From contig NZ_CP128540.1 of the NCBI RefSeq assembly GCF_021283545.2, positions 5,554,501 through 5,618,500 of the forward strand: a stretch of 64,000 bases of DNA, read 5' to 3'. The notes under the pieces were generated by a model. That model saw only the letters and a list, made by a program, of their open reading frames with translations. It was not told the DNA's origin and ran no database searches. The position numbers were made by a program, and so were the translations under genes. Shown here in pieces: positions 30,880 to 39,312 of this stretch (position 1 is the first letter of the stretch; every line of letters starts with the position of its first letter). The DNA is from Pseudomonas alloputida (lineage in GTDB: Bacteria > Pseudomonadota > Gammaproteobacteria > Pseudomonadales > Pseudomonadaceae).

Positions 30880-31239
30880 TCAGGCGACGAAACGAGGAGT
30901 CAAAACCTGATGCGGACGGTTGCGCCAGAGATCGAAACCGTCGAGTAGCCAATTCAGTTCCTGGACGGTCAGTACGATAGCTTCGTCGGTCGCGTCGGGT
31001 GAAGTTTTGAAACGCTCGGCTTCGAGGCGCTTGAGCCAAAGGCAGAAGCCGTTGCGCTCCCAATACAACACCTTGATGCGGTTACGGGCTTTATTGAGGA
31101 AGACGAAAAGTACCGGGTCGAACACGGCGACCTTGATGTCCAGTTCGACCAGGGCAGTGAGGCCGTCGATGGACTTTCGAAAGTCCACGGGCTTGGGGTA
31201 GAGGTAGACTTTTTCGACTTTGCTGTCGGGGCGCATCAT
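30880..31239 (-). CDS. tnpB: IS66 accessory protein TnpB (copy 2)
   Basis: Identical in translation to TnpB of copy 1 (119 residues, VYLYPKPVDFRKSIDGL motif). It lies 18 bp upstream of the shortened tnpC. Confidence 0.92.
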   Translation of the reverse strand: MMRPDSKVEKVYLYPKPVDFRKSIDGLTALVELDIKVAVFDPVLFVFLNKARNRIKVLYWERNGFCLWLKRLEAERFKTSPDATDEAIVLTVQELNWLLDGFDLWRNRPHQVLTPRFVA

Positions 31240-31324
31240 GGCGGGCTGGCTCCAGAAAGAAATCGGGAGCACAGCATCGGGAATCAGGTGGACGGTTGGA
31301 ATGTGGGGATGATGGATCCCTTAC

Positions 31325-31803
31325 AGCGGTCGGCTCTGGCCAGCCACGGTGAGCAGCGGTGAGCCATTGGTGAACGCCAACGCGACCAGCCCCTCGCGCG
31401 CCAGGCGACGGGTGTAATAGCCCAACTCGCCGCAGGTGAACGCGTTGAACTGCGCAAACAGGGCGATACCCAGTTGATGCGCATTGCTGCACAGCGCTGG
31501 GAAGGCGCGATCGAACCCCAGTTGCGCGATGCCTCGGGCCGCGTCGCAGCGGATCATGGCCGGCGCGACCTGGGTCACGATGGGCTCGGCAGCCGTGGCG
31601 ATTCGGCCAGTGGCAAAGCCGCTGAGGTAGTCAGGCAAATGGCCGAAACCAACTTCGTGTTGGCCATGGGCCTGGGCTGATACGGTGGCGGTTGCAAGCG
31701 CCGTGGCCACGGCGTAGCTGGTGCCGTGGGCCAGGCAGAGCTGGCGCGCGAAGGTGGTGGCATCGGCCAGCGACAGGCGCTTTTCGGGTTTGTCGTCGTC
31801 CAT
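31325..31803 (-). pseudogene. Ldh2-family dehydrogenase, N-terminal fragment (piece 1 of 3)
   Basis: Starting at the ATG 31801-31803 (MDDDKPEKRLSLADATTFAR), this fragment holds the N-terminal helical domain. It has the conserved HEVGFGHLPDYL segment with the family His, and CGELGYYTRRLAREGLVALAFTN. It ends in GQSRPL at IS66 copy 2. Joining pieces 1, 2 and 3 after removing the IS elements and duplicate target bases gives exactly 1050 bp, or 349 codons plus stop, the usual length of Ldh2 enzymes (malate, ureidoglycolate or pyrroline/piperideine-2-carboxylate reductases). It lies downstream of the ABC transporter genes in the same direction, so it was probably the last gene of that operon. Confidence 0.9.
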
Positions 31804-31865
31804 GGGGGCTTCGGTGCTCTCGGGTTGAAGGTGTGCCGCAGCCAGCGAACCTGCAAGGGAGGCGG

Positions 31866-31927
31866 TAGCCGCGAATGAACGATAACGCCTCATTCCTGAA
31901 AGCTCGCGGTGCGTTCATTCGCGGCTA
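31866..31927. repeat. 16-bp inverted repeat between the ABC operon and the Ldh2 gene
   Basis: TAGCCGCGAATGAACG (31866-31881) and its exact complement (31912-31927) are separated by 30 bp. A short palindrome (gcggctaaagccgc, 31921-31934) adjoins it. It resembles a REP-type intergenic palindrome and may end or stabilise the operon transcript. Confidence 0.75.
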
Positions 31928-31955
31928 AAGCCGCGCCTACGGGATTTGATTGTCT

Positions 31956-32789
31956 TTACTGAATCATCCTCGGCTCCCCCACTTTTGCAGCCTCGCGGTC
32001 CAGGCCAAACGAGGCGAGGATTTCTGCGATTTCGCCCGAGGCGTGCAAGGCCTGGATATTCTTGCCCAGTGCCTCGCCCAGGGCGGCGTTGGCCTTGGTG
32101 TACGGGAAGGCGCTCTGCCCGGGCTCAAGCGTGGCCTTGACCCGTTGATCGGGCTCGGACACCTTGATGCTCTTGCCGGGGTAGCCGCCCTTCTGCTGCG
32201 AAGAAACGGCCACCGCGAAGCTGTCCGCGCCAACCTGGATGCGCCTGGACGTCAGGTCCTGGGCCATGGCCACGGGGTTCGGGTAGAGCACCAGGTTATC
32301 ACCAAAGGCTTTCTTCAAATCGTCCACCCACAGGTAGCCCTGCACGGTGCCGATACGCTTGCCATCCAGTTCGGAAATCTTCGTGTAACCCTCATCCGAA
32401 ATGATGCCCATCACGTCCAGGTACAAGGGTGCCGACAAGCCCAACGCCTTGCTGCGCTCTGCCGTGCGATACCAATCACCGATGCCGACATCGGCGCGCT
32501 TTGCCACCACTGCCTGGACGACGGCTGCCGTGTCCACCACCATGGTTTTGACTTTCAGGCATTCGCGCTCGGCGATGCGCTTGATGATCTCGCCATCCAC
32601 ACCGCTCAACTGGTTGTTCGGCCCCGGTATCGAGTAAGGCGGGAACACATACGCCGCCACGGTCAGCACACCCGGGGTGATGGTTTCAAACTGGTTCGCG
32701 GGGGTGCATTCGGCCAAGGCGTACGGGGCGCCGGCCAAGGTCGAGCACAAGAACATCCAACGGGTAAAACGCTTGAATGAGCGAGTCAT
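31956..32789 (-). CDS. ABC transporter substrate-binding protein, family 3
   Basis: A 277-residue periplasmic binding protein with signal peptide MTRSFKRFTRWMFLCSTLAGAPYALA (cleavage near residue 26). The family 3 features are VDGEIIKRIAERECLKVK, the VAKRADVGIGDWYRTAERSK ligand-loop region, and RIGTVQGYLWVDDL. This fold usually binds polar amino acids or related small charged compounds. It is encoded after the two permeases of the same transporter. The ligand cannot be read from sequence; the operon suggests a substrate for the M24 and flavin enzymes. Confidence 0.88.
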   Translation of the reverse strand: MTRSFKRFTRWMFLCSTLAGAPYALAECTPANQFETITPGVLTVAAYVFPPYSIPGPNNQLSGVDGEIIKRIAERECLKVKTMVVDTAAVVQAVVAKRADVGIGDWYRTAERSKALGLSAPLYLDVMGIISDEGYTKISELDGKRIGTVQGYLWVDDLKKAFGDNLVLYPNPVAMAQDLTSRRIQVGADSFAVAVSSQQKGGYPGKSIKVSEPDQRVKATLEPGQSAFPYTKANAALGEALGKNIQALHASGEIAEILASFGLDREAAKVGEPRMIQ

Positions 32790-32846
32790 GACGTCACCTT
32801 TGCAATAAGAGAGCAGCAGCCGAAATCGGCGCGAGTGGATTTGTTG

Positions 32847-33506
32847 TTATGGCTGGCTGGGGGCCAGTCTTTTTTCCAGCGCTGCCACACCCAGGGTCGC
32901 CGGGGCGCAGACAGCGGCATACATCAAACCGGCCAGTATCAGCACCGGCATGTACTCGAACGTGGAAGAGCCAATGGAGGACGCCCGGCTGACAATTTCT
33001 GGCAGGGCGATGGTGAAACACAGCGACGAGGCCTGGAACATCATGATCGAGAACCCCAGCAGCGATGGCAGCGCCACCCGCAAGGCCTGAGGCAGGATCA
33101 CAAAGCGCAGCGCGTCGAACCGGTTGAGGCCGATCACTTCGGCGGCCTCGGTTTGCCCCGCGGCCACCGACTCGATGCCACCGCGAATGATTTCACTGGT
33201 GTAGGCGGCCGTGCAGTACGCCATGGCCAGCGCAGCAGCCCAGAACGAGGTCAGGGTGAGGTTGACGCTGGGCAGGCCAAAGTAGAAATACTGCAGCAGG
33301 ATCAACGCCGGTGCGCCACGCCCCAGTTCCACCACCACCAGGGAGGGGTAACGCAACCAGCGGCTCGGCGACGAAACGCCCAGTGCCAGCAACAGCCCCA
33401 GCACAACGCCCAGGCCCAGGCTGACCGCCGTGACCTGCATCGACAGCACAAAGCCCTTCCACAACTCCGGCAACCATTGCATCCACATCGTCAGCAGTTC
33501 GCTCAT
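32847..33506 (-). CDS. ABC transporter permease, HisM/GlnP type (second)
   Basis: A 219-residue inner membrane permease starting MSELLTMWMQWLPELWKGFV. It has about five membrane segments and the HEAT-type family region TSEIIRGGIESVAAGQTEAAEVIGL. The EAA-like motif contacts the ATPase. Its ATG overlaps the stop of the upstream permease (ATGA, 33503-33506), so the two are translationally coupled and probably form a heterodimer. Confidence 0.9.
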   Translation of the reverse strand: MSELLTMWMQWLPELWKGFVLSMQVTAVSLGLGVVLGLLLALGVSSPSRWLRYPSLVVVELGRGAPALILLQYFYFGLPSVNLTLTSFWAAALAMAYCTAAYTSEIIRGGIESVAAGQTEAAEVIGLNRFDALRFVILPQALRVALPSLLGFSIMMFQASSLCFTIALPEIVSRASSIGSSTFEYMPVLILAGLMYAAVCAPATLGVAALEKRLAPSQP

Positions 33507-34144
33507 CGGGCAATCCTCTGTTTCAACGTGGCCGACAGCCAACGAGAGAACAAGGCCACTGGCACGCTGAGCACCAGGTACACCACCGCCGCCGCGGTGT
33601 AGACGCTCAGGCCCTGAAAGGTTTGCTGTGAAACCTGGTAAGCCTGAAAGCTGATTTCACCAACGCCAATCGTCGAGGCCACGGCCGAGTCCTTGAGCAG
33701 GCCAATGGCGTAGGTGGCTGAGGTGGGAATGGCGATACGCACCAATTGCGGCAACACCACATCGAAAAACCGTTGCGGCGCCGACAGGTTAAGCACATAG
33801 GCGGCTTCGAACTGGCCGGCGGGAATGGCCGCGAACGCACCGCGGTACACCTCGGACATATGCGCCGCCGTGATCAGCCCCAGGCCAACCACCGCTGCGG
33901 TAAACGGCGACAGGCTGATATAGCCGCCACCGATGCCGAAGAAGATGAAAAACAGCCAGACAATCGGGGGGATTGAGCGCAGGGTCAGCACCAGCATGGC
34001 AGCCAGAATGCTCAGCACCTTGACCCTGGACATGCGCAGGGCACAGATGGGAAACCCCAGCACTACGCCGACACAGAATGCGAGCACGGTAACGGCAATG
34101 GTCCAGGGTATGCCGTTCAACAGCATCATCAGGATGTCTTTCAT
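33503..34144 (-). CDS. ABC transporter permease, HisQ/GlnP type (first)
   Basis: A 213-residue inner membrane permease beginning [20 protein letters not shown]. It has about five membrane segments and the conserved AHMSEVYRGAFAAIPAGQFEAAY region (EAA loop). It overlaps the ATPase gene stop by one base at its start and the second permease at its end, showing a tightly packed operon. Confidence 0.9.
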   Translation of the reverse strand: MKDILMMLLNGIPWTIAVTVLAFCVGVVLGFPICALRMSRVKVLSILAAMLVLTLRSIPPIVWLFFIFFGIGGGYISLSPFTAAVVGLGLITAAHMSEVYRGAFAAIPAGQFEAAYVLNLSAPQRFFDVVLPQLVRIAIPTSATYAIGLLKDSAVASTIGVGEISFQAYQVSQQTFQGLSVYTAAAVVYLVLSVPVALFSRWLSATLKQRIAR

Positions 34145-34953
34145 CAGCGATTCCTCACTGCCTGAAGGAACTGGATCACCCGTTCATGCTCGGGCTCGCG
34201 CATCACTCGCTGGCTCGGCCCGTGTTCGATGATGCGCCCGTCAGCCATGACCACCACCCGGTCGGACACGGTTTCGGCGAAGTGCATCTCGTGAGTCACG
34301 ACAATCATCGACATACCTTCGCCGGCCAGCTCTTTCATCACCGCCAGCACCTCCAGGCCCAGCTCGGGGTCCAGCGCCGAGATCGGCTCATCGAACAGCA
34401 TCAGCTCAGGGTCCAGTGCCAGGGCGCGGGCGATGGCGATACGTTGCTGCTGGCCACCAGAGCAGCGCGCCGGATAATGCTGGGCCTTGTCAGCCAGCCC
34501 AACGCGTTCGAGCAGTTGCAAGGAGCGGGCGTCGGCTTCTTTGGCGCTGCGGCCCAAGGTGCGGATTTGCGCCAGGCTGACGTTGCGCAGCACCGTCAGG
34601 TGCGGGAACAGGTTGAACGACTGGAACACCATACCAATGCGCCGGCGCAACTTCAGCAGTTCTGTACGGGGCAACGCCTTGCCAGCTTCGATGTGCACGC
34701 CATCCATGCTGACCCGCCCCTTGGTCGGCGGCTCCAGTTGGTTGATGCAGCGCAGCAAGGTACTTTTGCCCGACCCACTGGGGCCGATAATGGCCACCAC
34801 CTCGCCCTTGTTCATTTCAAAACACACGTCGTGCAAGACGGGGTAAGGGCCAAACTGTTTATGAATGCCTTCCAGGCGCAAGAACGGTTCGGCGCTGGCC
34901 ACCGGGCGCGGCGCCAAGGTGGGTGCGGTTTCGATCACAGTCATGCTGCTCAT
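34144..34953 (-). CDS. ABC transporter ATP-binding protein, polar amino acid type
   Basis: A 269-residue ATPase with Walker [10 protein letters not shown], the Q-loop in [15 protein letters not shown], signature [15 protein letters not shown], Walker [16 protein letters not shown] and the His switch VVTHEM. These are the motifs of the GlnQ/HisP subfamily. The signature is C-SGGQ rather than L-SGGQ. It powers uptake through the two permeases that follow. It lies 13 bp after the M24 gene. Confidence 0.93.
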   Translation of the reverse strand: MSSMTVIETAPTLAPRPVASAEPFLRLEGIHKQFGPYPVLHDVCFEMNKGEVVAIIGPSGSGKSTLLRCINQLEPPTKGRVSMDGVHIEAGKALPRTELLKLRRRIGMVFQSFNLFPHLTVLRNVSLAQIRTLGRSAKEADARSLQLLERVGLADKAQHYPARCSGGQQQRIAIARALALDPELMLFDEPISALDPELGLEVLAVMKELAGEGMSMIVVTHEMHFAETVSDRVVVMADGRIIEHGPSQRVMREPEHERVIQFLQAVRNR

Positions 34954-34966
34954 GGTTTTGCTCCAG

Positions 34967-36274
34967 CTATCGATCGCCGTCGACCAAGGGTGTGCGCGAG
35001 AGTTTGATCGGCCCGTTGGCGCTGATCAGCACCTGTTCTTCGAGCTTCACCCCTTCCCCACCGCCTTGCTCACCGATGTAACTTTCCACCGACACCACCA
35101 TGTTTTCCTGGAACAGGCCGTCGTACCCCCACTCGGCAAAATCCACCGCGTAGGCGACGCTGGGGTACTCGTCCACCAGCCCGACGCCGTGCAGCATCAT
35201 CATGTAGCGGTTGTGCTCGAAGCGCTGGGGCACCGGCCAACAGCGCTCGGCGAACTCACGAAAGGACAGGCCCGGGCGCAGCAGTTCGACGTTGTGGTTG
35301 ATCTGCTGCGAGGCGATGTCCAGCAAGTCGCGTTGGGCCATGGTCGGTGCCTTGCCGGGGCAGATGAAGCTGCGCGAGATGTCTGAAAGGTAACCGCCGG
35401 GCCCGACCATGTCGGTGTCGAAACAGACCATTTCACCGGCCTTGATGACCTTGTCGGTGGCGTCCTGAAACCACGGATTGGTGCGCGGCCCGGAGCTGAG
35501 CAGGCGGCTTTCGGCCCACTCTCCGCCGTGCGCGACGTTGGTGCCGTGCATGATGCTCCACAGCTGGTTTTCAGTAACCCCCGGCACCAGGCTTGTGCGC
35601 ATCCGGGCAATGGCCAGGTCGCACACGCCCATGGACACCCGGTGGCTGGCCACTTCTTCAGCCGATTTGATCAAGCGTGCCTGCTCCATCAATGGCTGCG
35701 CATCGAACAGCTCAATGCCTTGGTGTGTCAGGCGCTGCGCGCCCCAAGGGTCGCAGCGGTCGACCGCCAAGCGGCGATTGCCGCCACCGTGACGGGCCAT
35801 CAGGTCCGCCACCTCCTGTGCCCAGCGCTCGGCTTTTTCCTGCACGCGGGGGCCGGCGAGGAAATACAGCCAGGGAATCGCCGGGCGAATTTCATCGATG
35901 GTTTCAACGTGCTCGCTGTTGTGCTGGCTGCTGGTGAACTCGAACAGCACCACCGGGCCGTCGGTGGCGACGAACACATAGCGGCTGGGCGAGTGCATCA
36001 CCCACAAACCAAGGTTATTGGTGTCGGTGGCATAGCGAATATTGATCGGATCGGCCAACAGAATGCCGGCGTAATCCTGGGCGCGCAGTTGCTCGCGAAT
36101 GCGCTCCAGGCGGTAATGGCGCAAGGCTTTGCGATCGATGGCGGCATACGCCTCGAGTAACGCCGTGTCGACCGGCGCGATGGCATGTTCAGTGACCTTG
36201 GCATCGCTGCGAAAGCGCAGGTCGCGTTCGGTTAACGCCGTGAGCAGCTCAATGGAATCAGAACCCGTTTGCAT
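34967..36274 (-). CDS. M24-family enzyme resembling DMSP lyase DddP
   Basis: A 435-residue pita-bread-fold protein. It has an N-terminal creatinase-type domain (IREQLRAQDYAGILLADPINIRYATDTNN) and a C-terminal M24 domain. The metal ligands are D286, D288, D298, H362, E397 and E412. As I recall the published DddP numbering (D295, D297, D307, H371, E406, E421, with Y366 and D377 catalytic), every one of these falls at a constant offset of 9, including Y357 and D368 here. That colinearity argues for a DddP-type enzyme, which cleaves DMSP to DMS and acrylate, rather than an aminopeptidase. Ectoine hydrolase or creatinase-like activity is the alternative. It is clustered with an ABC transporter and a flavin oxidoreductase. 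Confidence 0.8.
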   Translation of the reverse strand: MQTGSDSIELLTALTERDLRFRSDAKVTEHAIAPVDTALLEAYAAIDRKALRHYRLERIREQLRAQDYAGILLADPINIRYATDTNNLGLWVMHSPSRYVFVATDGPVVLFEFTSSQHNSEHVETIDEIRPAIPWLYFLAGPRVQEKAERWAQEVADLMARHGGGNRRLAVDRCDPWGAQRLTHQGIELFDAQPLMEQARLIKSAEEVASHRVSMGVCDLAIARMRTSLVPGVTENQLWSIMHGTNVAHGGEWAESRLLSSGPRTNPWFQDATDKVIKAGEMVCFDTDMVGPGGYLSDISRSFICPGKAPTMAQRDLLDIASQQINHNVELLRPGLSFREFAERCWPVPQRFEHNRYMMMLHGVGLVDEYPSVAYAVDFAEWGYDGLFQENMVVSVESYIGEQGGGEGVKLEEQVLISANGPIKLSRTPLVDGDR

Positions 36275-36375
36275 GCAACAACCTCCGCTGAGTCAGACCA
36301 ACTTTCGGGGCAGTAACTAAAAGGTTTCTAAATCTGGTGACGGCTGTCTTTATTGTTGTGGGCGACGCAGGGCGG

Positions 36376-38412
36376 CTAGAGGTCCTTGACCAGCCGCAGG
36401 GCATCGTAGATGGCCGCATGGGTATTGCGCGACGCCACTGCATCACCAATGCGGAACAGCTGGAAGCGCCCTTCGGGGTTGCTGACAACGGTTTGCGGCT
36501 TGCCGACAATCAGGTCCATGTACTCCAAGGCACCTTCGTTGCTGGCCAGGGGTTTGAGGTCGAAATACAGTTCGTCCAGCGGCCGGGTGCCGTGGTTGAC
36601 CACCACCTGATCCACCAGGCGCGTTTTGGTCAGGTCGCTGTAATCGGTGCCGATCGTGGCCAGCAATTGGTCGCCTTGTTTCTCCACGGCCTTGAGCCGG
36701 TAGGTGACGGTAAAGGTGGTGTCCAGGTGCTGTAACGCGCGCATGTAGGGCACCAGGTTCATGCCCATGACTTCTGGCGCGAACGAGCGGTCGGGGGTCA
36801 TGATTTCCGTCTTGGCGCCACTGCGGGCTATGAATTCTGCGGCTTGCAGGCCGGCGTGGTCGCCCGCATCGTCGTACACCAGCACATTGCGCCCAGGCTT
36901 CACGTCGCCAGAAATGATGTCCCAGCTTGAAACCAGAAACTGATTGCCGTGCTCCAGCACTTCGGTGTGCGGCATGCCCCCAGTCGCCACGATCACCACG
37001 TCGGCATTTTCATCGAGCACAATCGCGGTGTCTGCCCAGGTGTTGAAGTGGAACCTCACGCCAAGGCGCTCGCATTGCGCCATGCGCCAGTCGATGATGC
37101 TGATCATTTCCTTGCGCCGCTCGGACTGTGCGGTCAGGCGAATCTGCCCGCCGGGTTTGTCCGCCAGCTCGTACACCACCACCTCGTGGCCGCGCTCGCC
37201 TGCCACACGTGCCGCCTCCAGGCCACCAGGGCCGGCGCCGATAATCACCACTTTGCGCTTTTGCACAGCCTTGGGTATTTCATGAGGCATGGTGGTTTCA
37301 CGCCCGGTCGCGGCGTTGTGGATGCAGTAGGCCGCGCCTGCGTTGTAAATGCGGTCCAGGCAATAGTTGGCGCCTACGCAAGGGCGGATATCGTCTTCAC
37401 GGCCTTCGATGATCTTGCGCACGATGTGCGGGTCGGTCATGTGCGCGCGGGTCATGCCGACCATGTCCACCAACCCCGAGGCAATGGCATGACGCGCCGT
37501 GGCCACGTCGGGAATTTTTGCTGCATGGAAGGTCGGGAAGCCGGTCAGCGTCTTTATTTCGCCGGCAAAGTCCAGGTGCGGGGCATTGCGCATACCCTGG
37601 ATCGGGATGATGTCGGTCAGCCCGGCGTCGGTGGCGATGTTGCCGCGAATCACATTGAGGAAGTCGATCATGCCACTGTCTTTCAACAGTTGAGAGATCT
37701 GCAAGCCCTCCTCTTTTTGCAGGCCACCGGCGAGCACTTCGTCCCCGGTGTAGCGAATGCCGACAATAAATTCCGGGCCCACGCGCTTGCGAATGGCCGT
37801 GAGCACATCGAAGGTGAAGCGCAGGCGGTTTTGCAGCGAGCCGCCGTACGGCCCTTCCAGTTCGTTGGTCAGTGGCGACCAGAACTGGTCCATCAAGTGG
37901 CCGTAGGCTTGCAGCTCGATGCCATCCAGGCCGGCGGCCTTCATGCGTTCGGCGGCATCGGCATAATCGCGAATGATGCGGTCGATGTCCCACTGTTCAA
38001 GCTGCTTGGGGAAGGCGCGGTGTGCGGGTTCCTGATTGTGGGAGGGCGACACCACCGGTAGCCAGTCGCCTTTGTCCCAGCGGGTACGCCGGCCCAGGTG
38101 AGTGAGCTGGATCATCACCGCTGCACCATGTTCGTGGCACTCGTCGGTCAGGTCTTTCATCCAGCCGACCACTTCGTCCTTGTAGGCCAGAATGTTGTTG
38201 AACACAGGTGGGCTGTCACGGGAGATCGCGGCGGAGCCTGCGGTCATGGTCATGGCTACGCCGGCTTTGGCACGTTCAACGTGGTAGGCACGGTAGAGCT
38301 TTTTCGGCATCCCGTCTTCCGGGTAGGCCGGTTCGTGGGACGTGGTGATGATGCGGTTGCGCAGGGTCAAATGCTTGAGGCGATAAGGCTGAAGTAGCGG
38401 ATCGTTTTTCAT
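36376..38412 (-). CDS. FMN/FAD/4Fe-4S oxidoreductase of the OYE-TMADH/DgcA type
   Basis: A 678-residue three-cofactor enzyme. The N-terminal TIM barrel binds FMN (family motifs AGVAMTMTAGS and AAERMKAAGLDGIELQAYGHLMDQF, with PLTNELEGPYGGS). A Cys cluster follows (CVGANYC and, 12 residues later, another Cys), then an NAD(P)/FAD domain starting KVVIIGAGPGGLEAARVAGERGHEV. This layout is shared by 2,4-dienoyl-CoA reductase, trimethylamine dehydrogenase, DgcA and the stachydrine demethylase StcD. It is the first gene of the operon, facing the TetR gene. An N- or S-methyl compound or an enoate substrate is possible; I cannot choose. Confidence 0.85.
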   Translation of the reverse strand: MKNDPLLQPYRLKHLTLRNRIITTSHEPAYPEDGMPKKLYRAYHVERAKAGVAMTMTAGSAAISRDSPPVFNNILAYKDEVVGWMKDLTDECHEHGAAVMIQLTHLGRRTRWDKGDWLPVVSPSHNQEPAHRAFPKQLEQWDIDRIIRDYADAAERMKAAGLDGIELQAYGHLMDQFWSPLTNELEGPYGGSLQNRLRFTFDVLTAIRKRVGPEFIVGIRYTGDEVLAGGLQKEEGLQISQLLKDSGMIDFLNVIRGNIATDAGLTDIIPIQGMRNAPHLDFAGEIKTLTGFPTFHAAKIPDVATARHAIASGLVDMVGMTRAHMTDPHIVRKIIEGREDDIRPCVGANYCLDRIYNAGAAYCIHNAATGRETTMPHEIPKAVQKRKVVIIGAGPGGLEAARVAGERGHEVVVYELADKPGGQIRLTAQSERRKEMISIIDWRMAQCERLGVRFHFNTWADTAIVLDENADVVIVATGGMPHTEVLEHGNQFLVSSWDIISGDVKPGRNVLVYDDAGDHAGLQAAEFIARSGAKTEIMTPDRSFAPEVMGMNLVPYMRALQHLDTTFTVTYRLKAVEKQGDQLLATIGTDYSDLTKTRLVDQVVVNHGTRPLDELYFDLKPLASNEGALEYMDLIVGKPQTVVSNPEGRFQLFRIGDAVASRNTHAAIYDALRLVKDL

Positions 38413-38455
38413 ATCGGTCTCGCAAACAGGTCATCAGGCACGCCGACAATATGCC

Positions 38456-38485
38456 CCTGTGTACACAGGTGTCAATACTCTTGAC
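38456..38485. promoter_or_regulatory. Palindromic operator sites between the oxidoreductase and tetR genes
   Basis: CCTGTGTACACAGG (38456-38469) is a perfect 14-bp palindrome, and GTCAA-TACTC-TTGAC (38471-38485) is a second perfect palindrome 1 bp away. A GTGTACA half-site follows at 38490-38496. Their position between divergent genes fits binding by the TetR-family regulator. Confidence 0.7.
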
Positions 38486-38535
38486 GATGGTGTACAGTTG
38501 CCACGAAGCGCACATTGAAAAGGGAAGAAATGCCC

Positions 38536-39183
38536 ATGAAAGAAACCACCTCAAAGGCGGAAGCAGCAGGCCGAGGCTCACTGGAAGGCTGGCTTAATGC
38601 GGCCTATGAAAGCCTGACCGAGTCAGGTGTGGATGCCGTGCGAGTGATGCCGCTGGCCAAAAAACTGAATTTGTCGCGCACCAGCTTCTACTGGTTTTTC
38701 GAAGACCGCGATGCCTTGCTCGTGGCCTTGATCGAGCAATGGAAAAACAAGAACACCTTCAACCTGGTGACCAAATCCCAGGCCTATGCCGAGTCCATCA
38801 CCGAGGCGATTCTCAACGTCTTCGACTGCTGGCTGAACAGCGAATTGTTCGACTCGCAATTCGAGTTCGCCATGCGCAGTTGGGCGCTGCAGTCGCCGGA
38901 GGTGGCGCAGGAAATCGGCCAGGCAGACGCGCAACGCGTCGAGGCATTGCGGCAGATGTTCGACCGTTTCGGCTTTGAACACGATGCTGCGATTACCCGC
39001 GCCCGCTCCATCTACCTGACGCAAATCGGCTACATCAGCATGAAAACCCGGGAGCCCCTGGCCCAGCGCATGCGCTACATCCCCGAGTACCTGAAGATAT
39101 TCACCGGCAGGGAACCGGAAGCCCGTGAGCTGGAGCGCTTTTATCAGCGCAACGGTTTTAGCGGCGCCGATTTGAAGGTCTAA
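38536..39183 (+). CDS. TetR-family transcriptional regulator
   Basis: A 215-residue regulator with an N-terminal TetR helix-turn-helix (GVDAVRVMPLAKKLNLSRTSFYWFFEDRDALLVAL) and a helical ligand domain. The AGGGAAG sequence 9 bp upstream favours the ATG at 38536; an ATG at 38530 and a TTG at 38515 are also in frame. It is divergent from the flavin oxidoreductase operon, with palindromes in the shared region, so it probably controls that operon in response to its substrate. Confidence 0.88.
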   Translation: MKETTSKAEAAGRGSLEGWLNAAYESLTESGVDAVRVMPLAKKLNLSRTSFYWFFEDRDALLVALIEQWKNKNTFNLVTKSQAYAESITEAILNVFDCWLNSELFDSQFEFAMRSWALQSPEVAQEIGQADAQRVEALRQMFDRFGFEHDAAITRARSIYLTQIGYISMKTREPLAQRMRYIPEYLKIFTGREPEARELERFYQRNGFSGADLKV

Positions 39184-39312
39184 AAACACCGGCTCAAAAG
39201 TCAGTCTCTTTGAAGATACGGGGGGTTCATTGCAAGTTTCAGGATCTTGCGCACCTGTGGGCACGGGTTTACCCGCGAACAGGGGCGCAACCCGTGCCAT
39301 CCCCTGGCTGCC

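Larger units (their letters stand above)
29284..31324 (-). mobile_element. IS66-family insertion sequence, copy 2
   Basis: A second 2041-bp copy in the same orientation, offset by 3862 bp from copy 1. It has the same terminal repeats and a perfect 8-bp target duplication, AGCGGTCG, at 29276-29283 and 31325-31332. The two copies appear identical except for one base (25580 G versus 29442 A), which puts a stop codon in tnpC of this copy. It interrupts the Ldh2-family gene between codons about 159 and 162. Confidence 0.95.

Noticed and set aside
25422..31324. Composite transposon bounded by the two IS66 copies
   Set aside because: Each copy has its own distinct target duplication, so they inserted separately. 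The enclosed DNA is only an IS256-family element and part of the interrupted gene.
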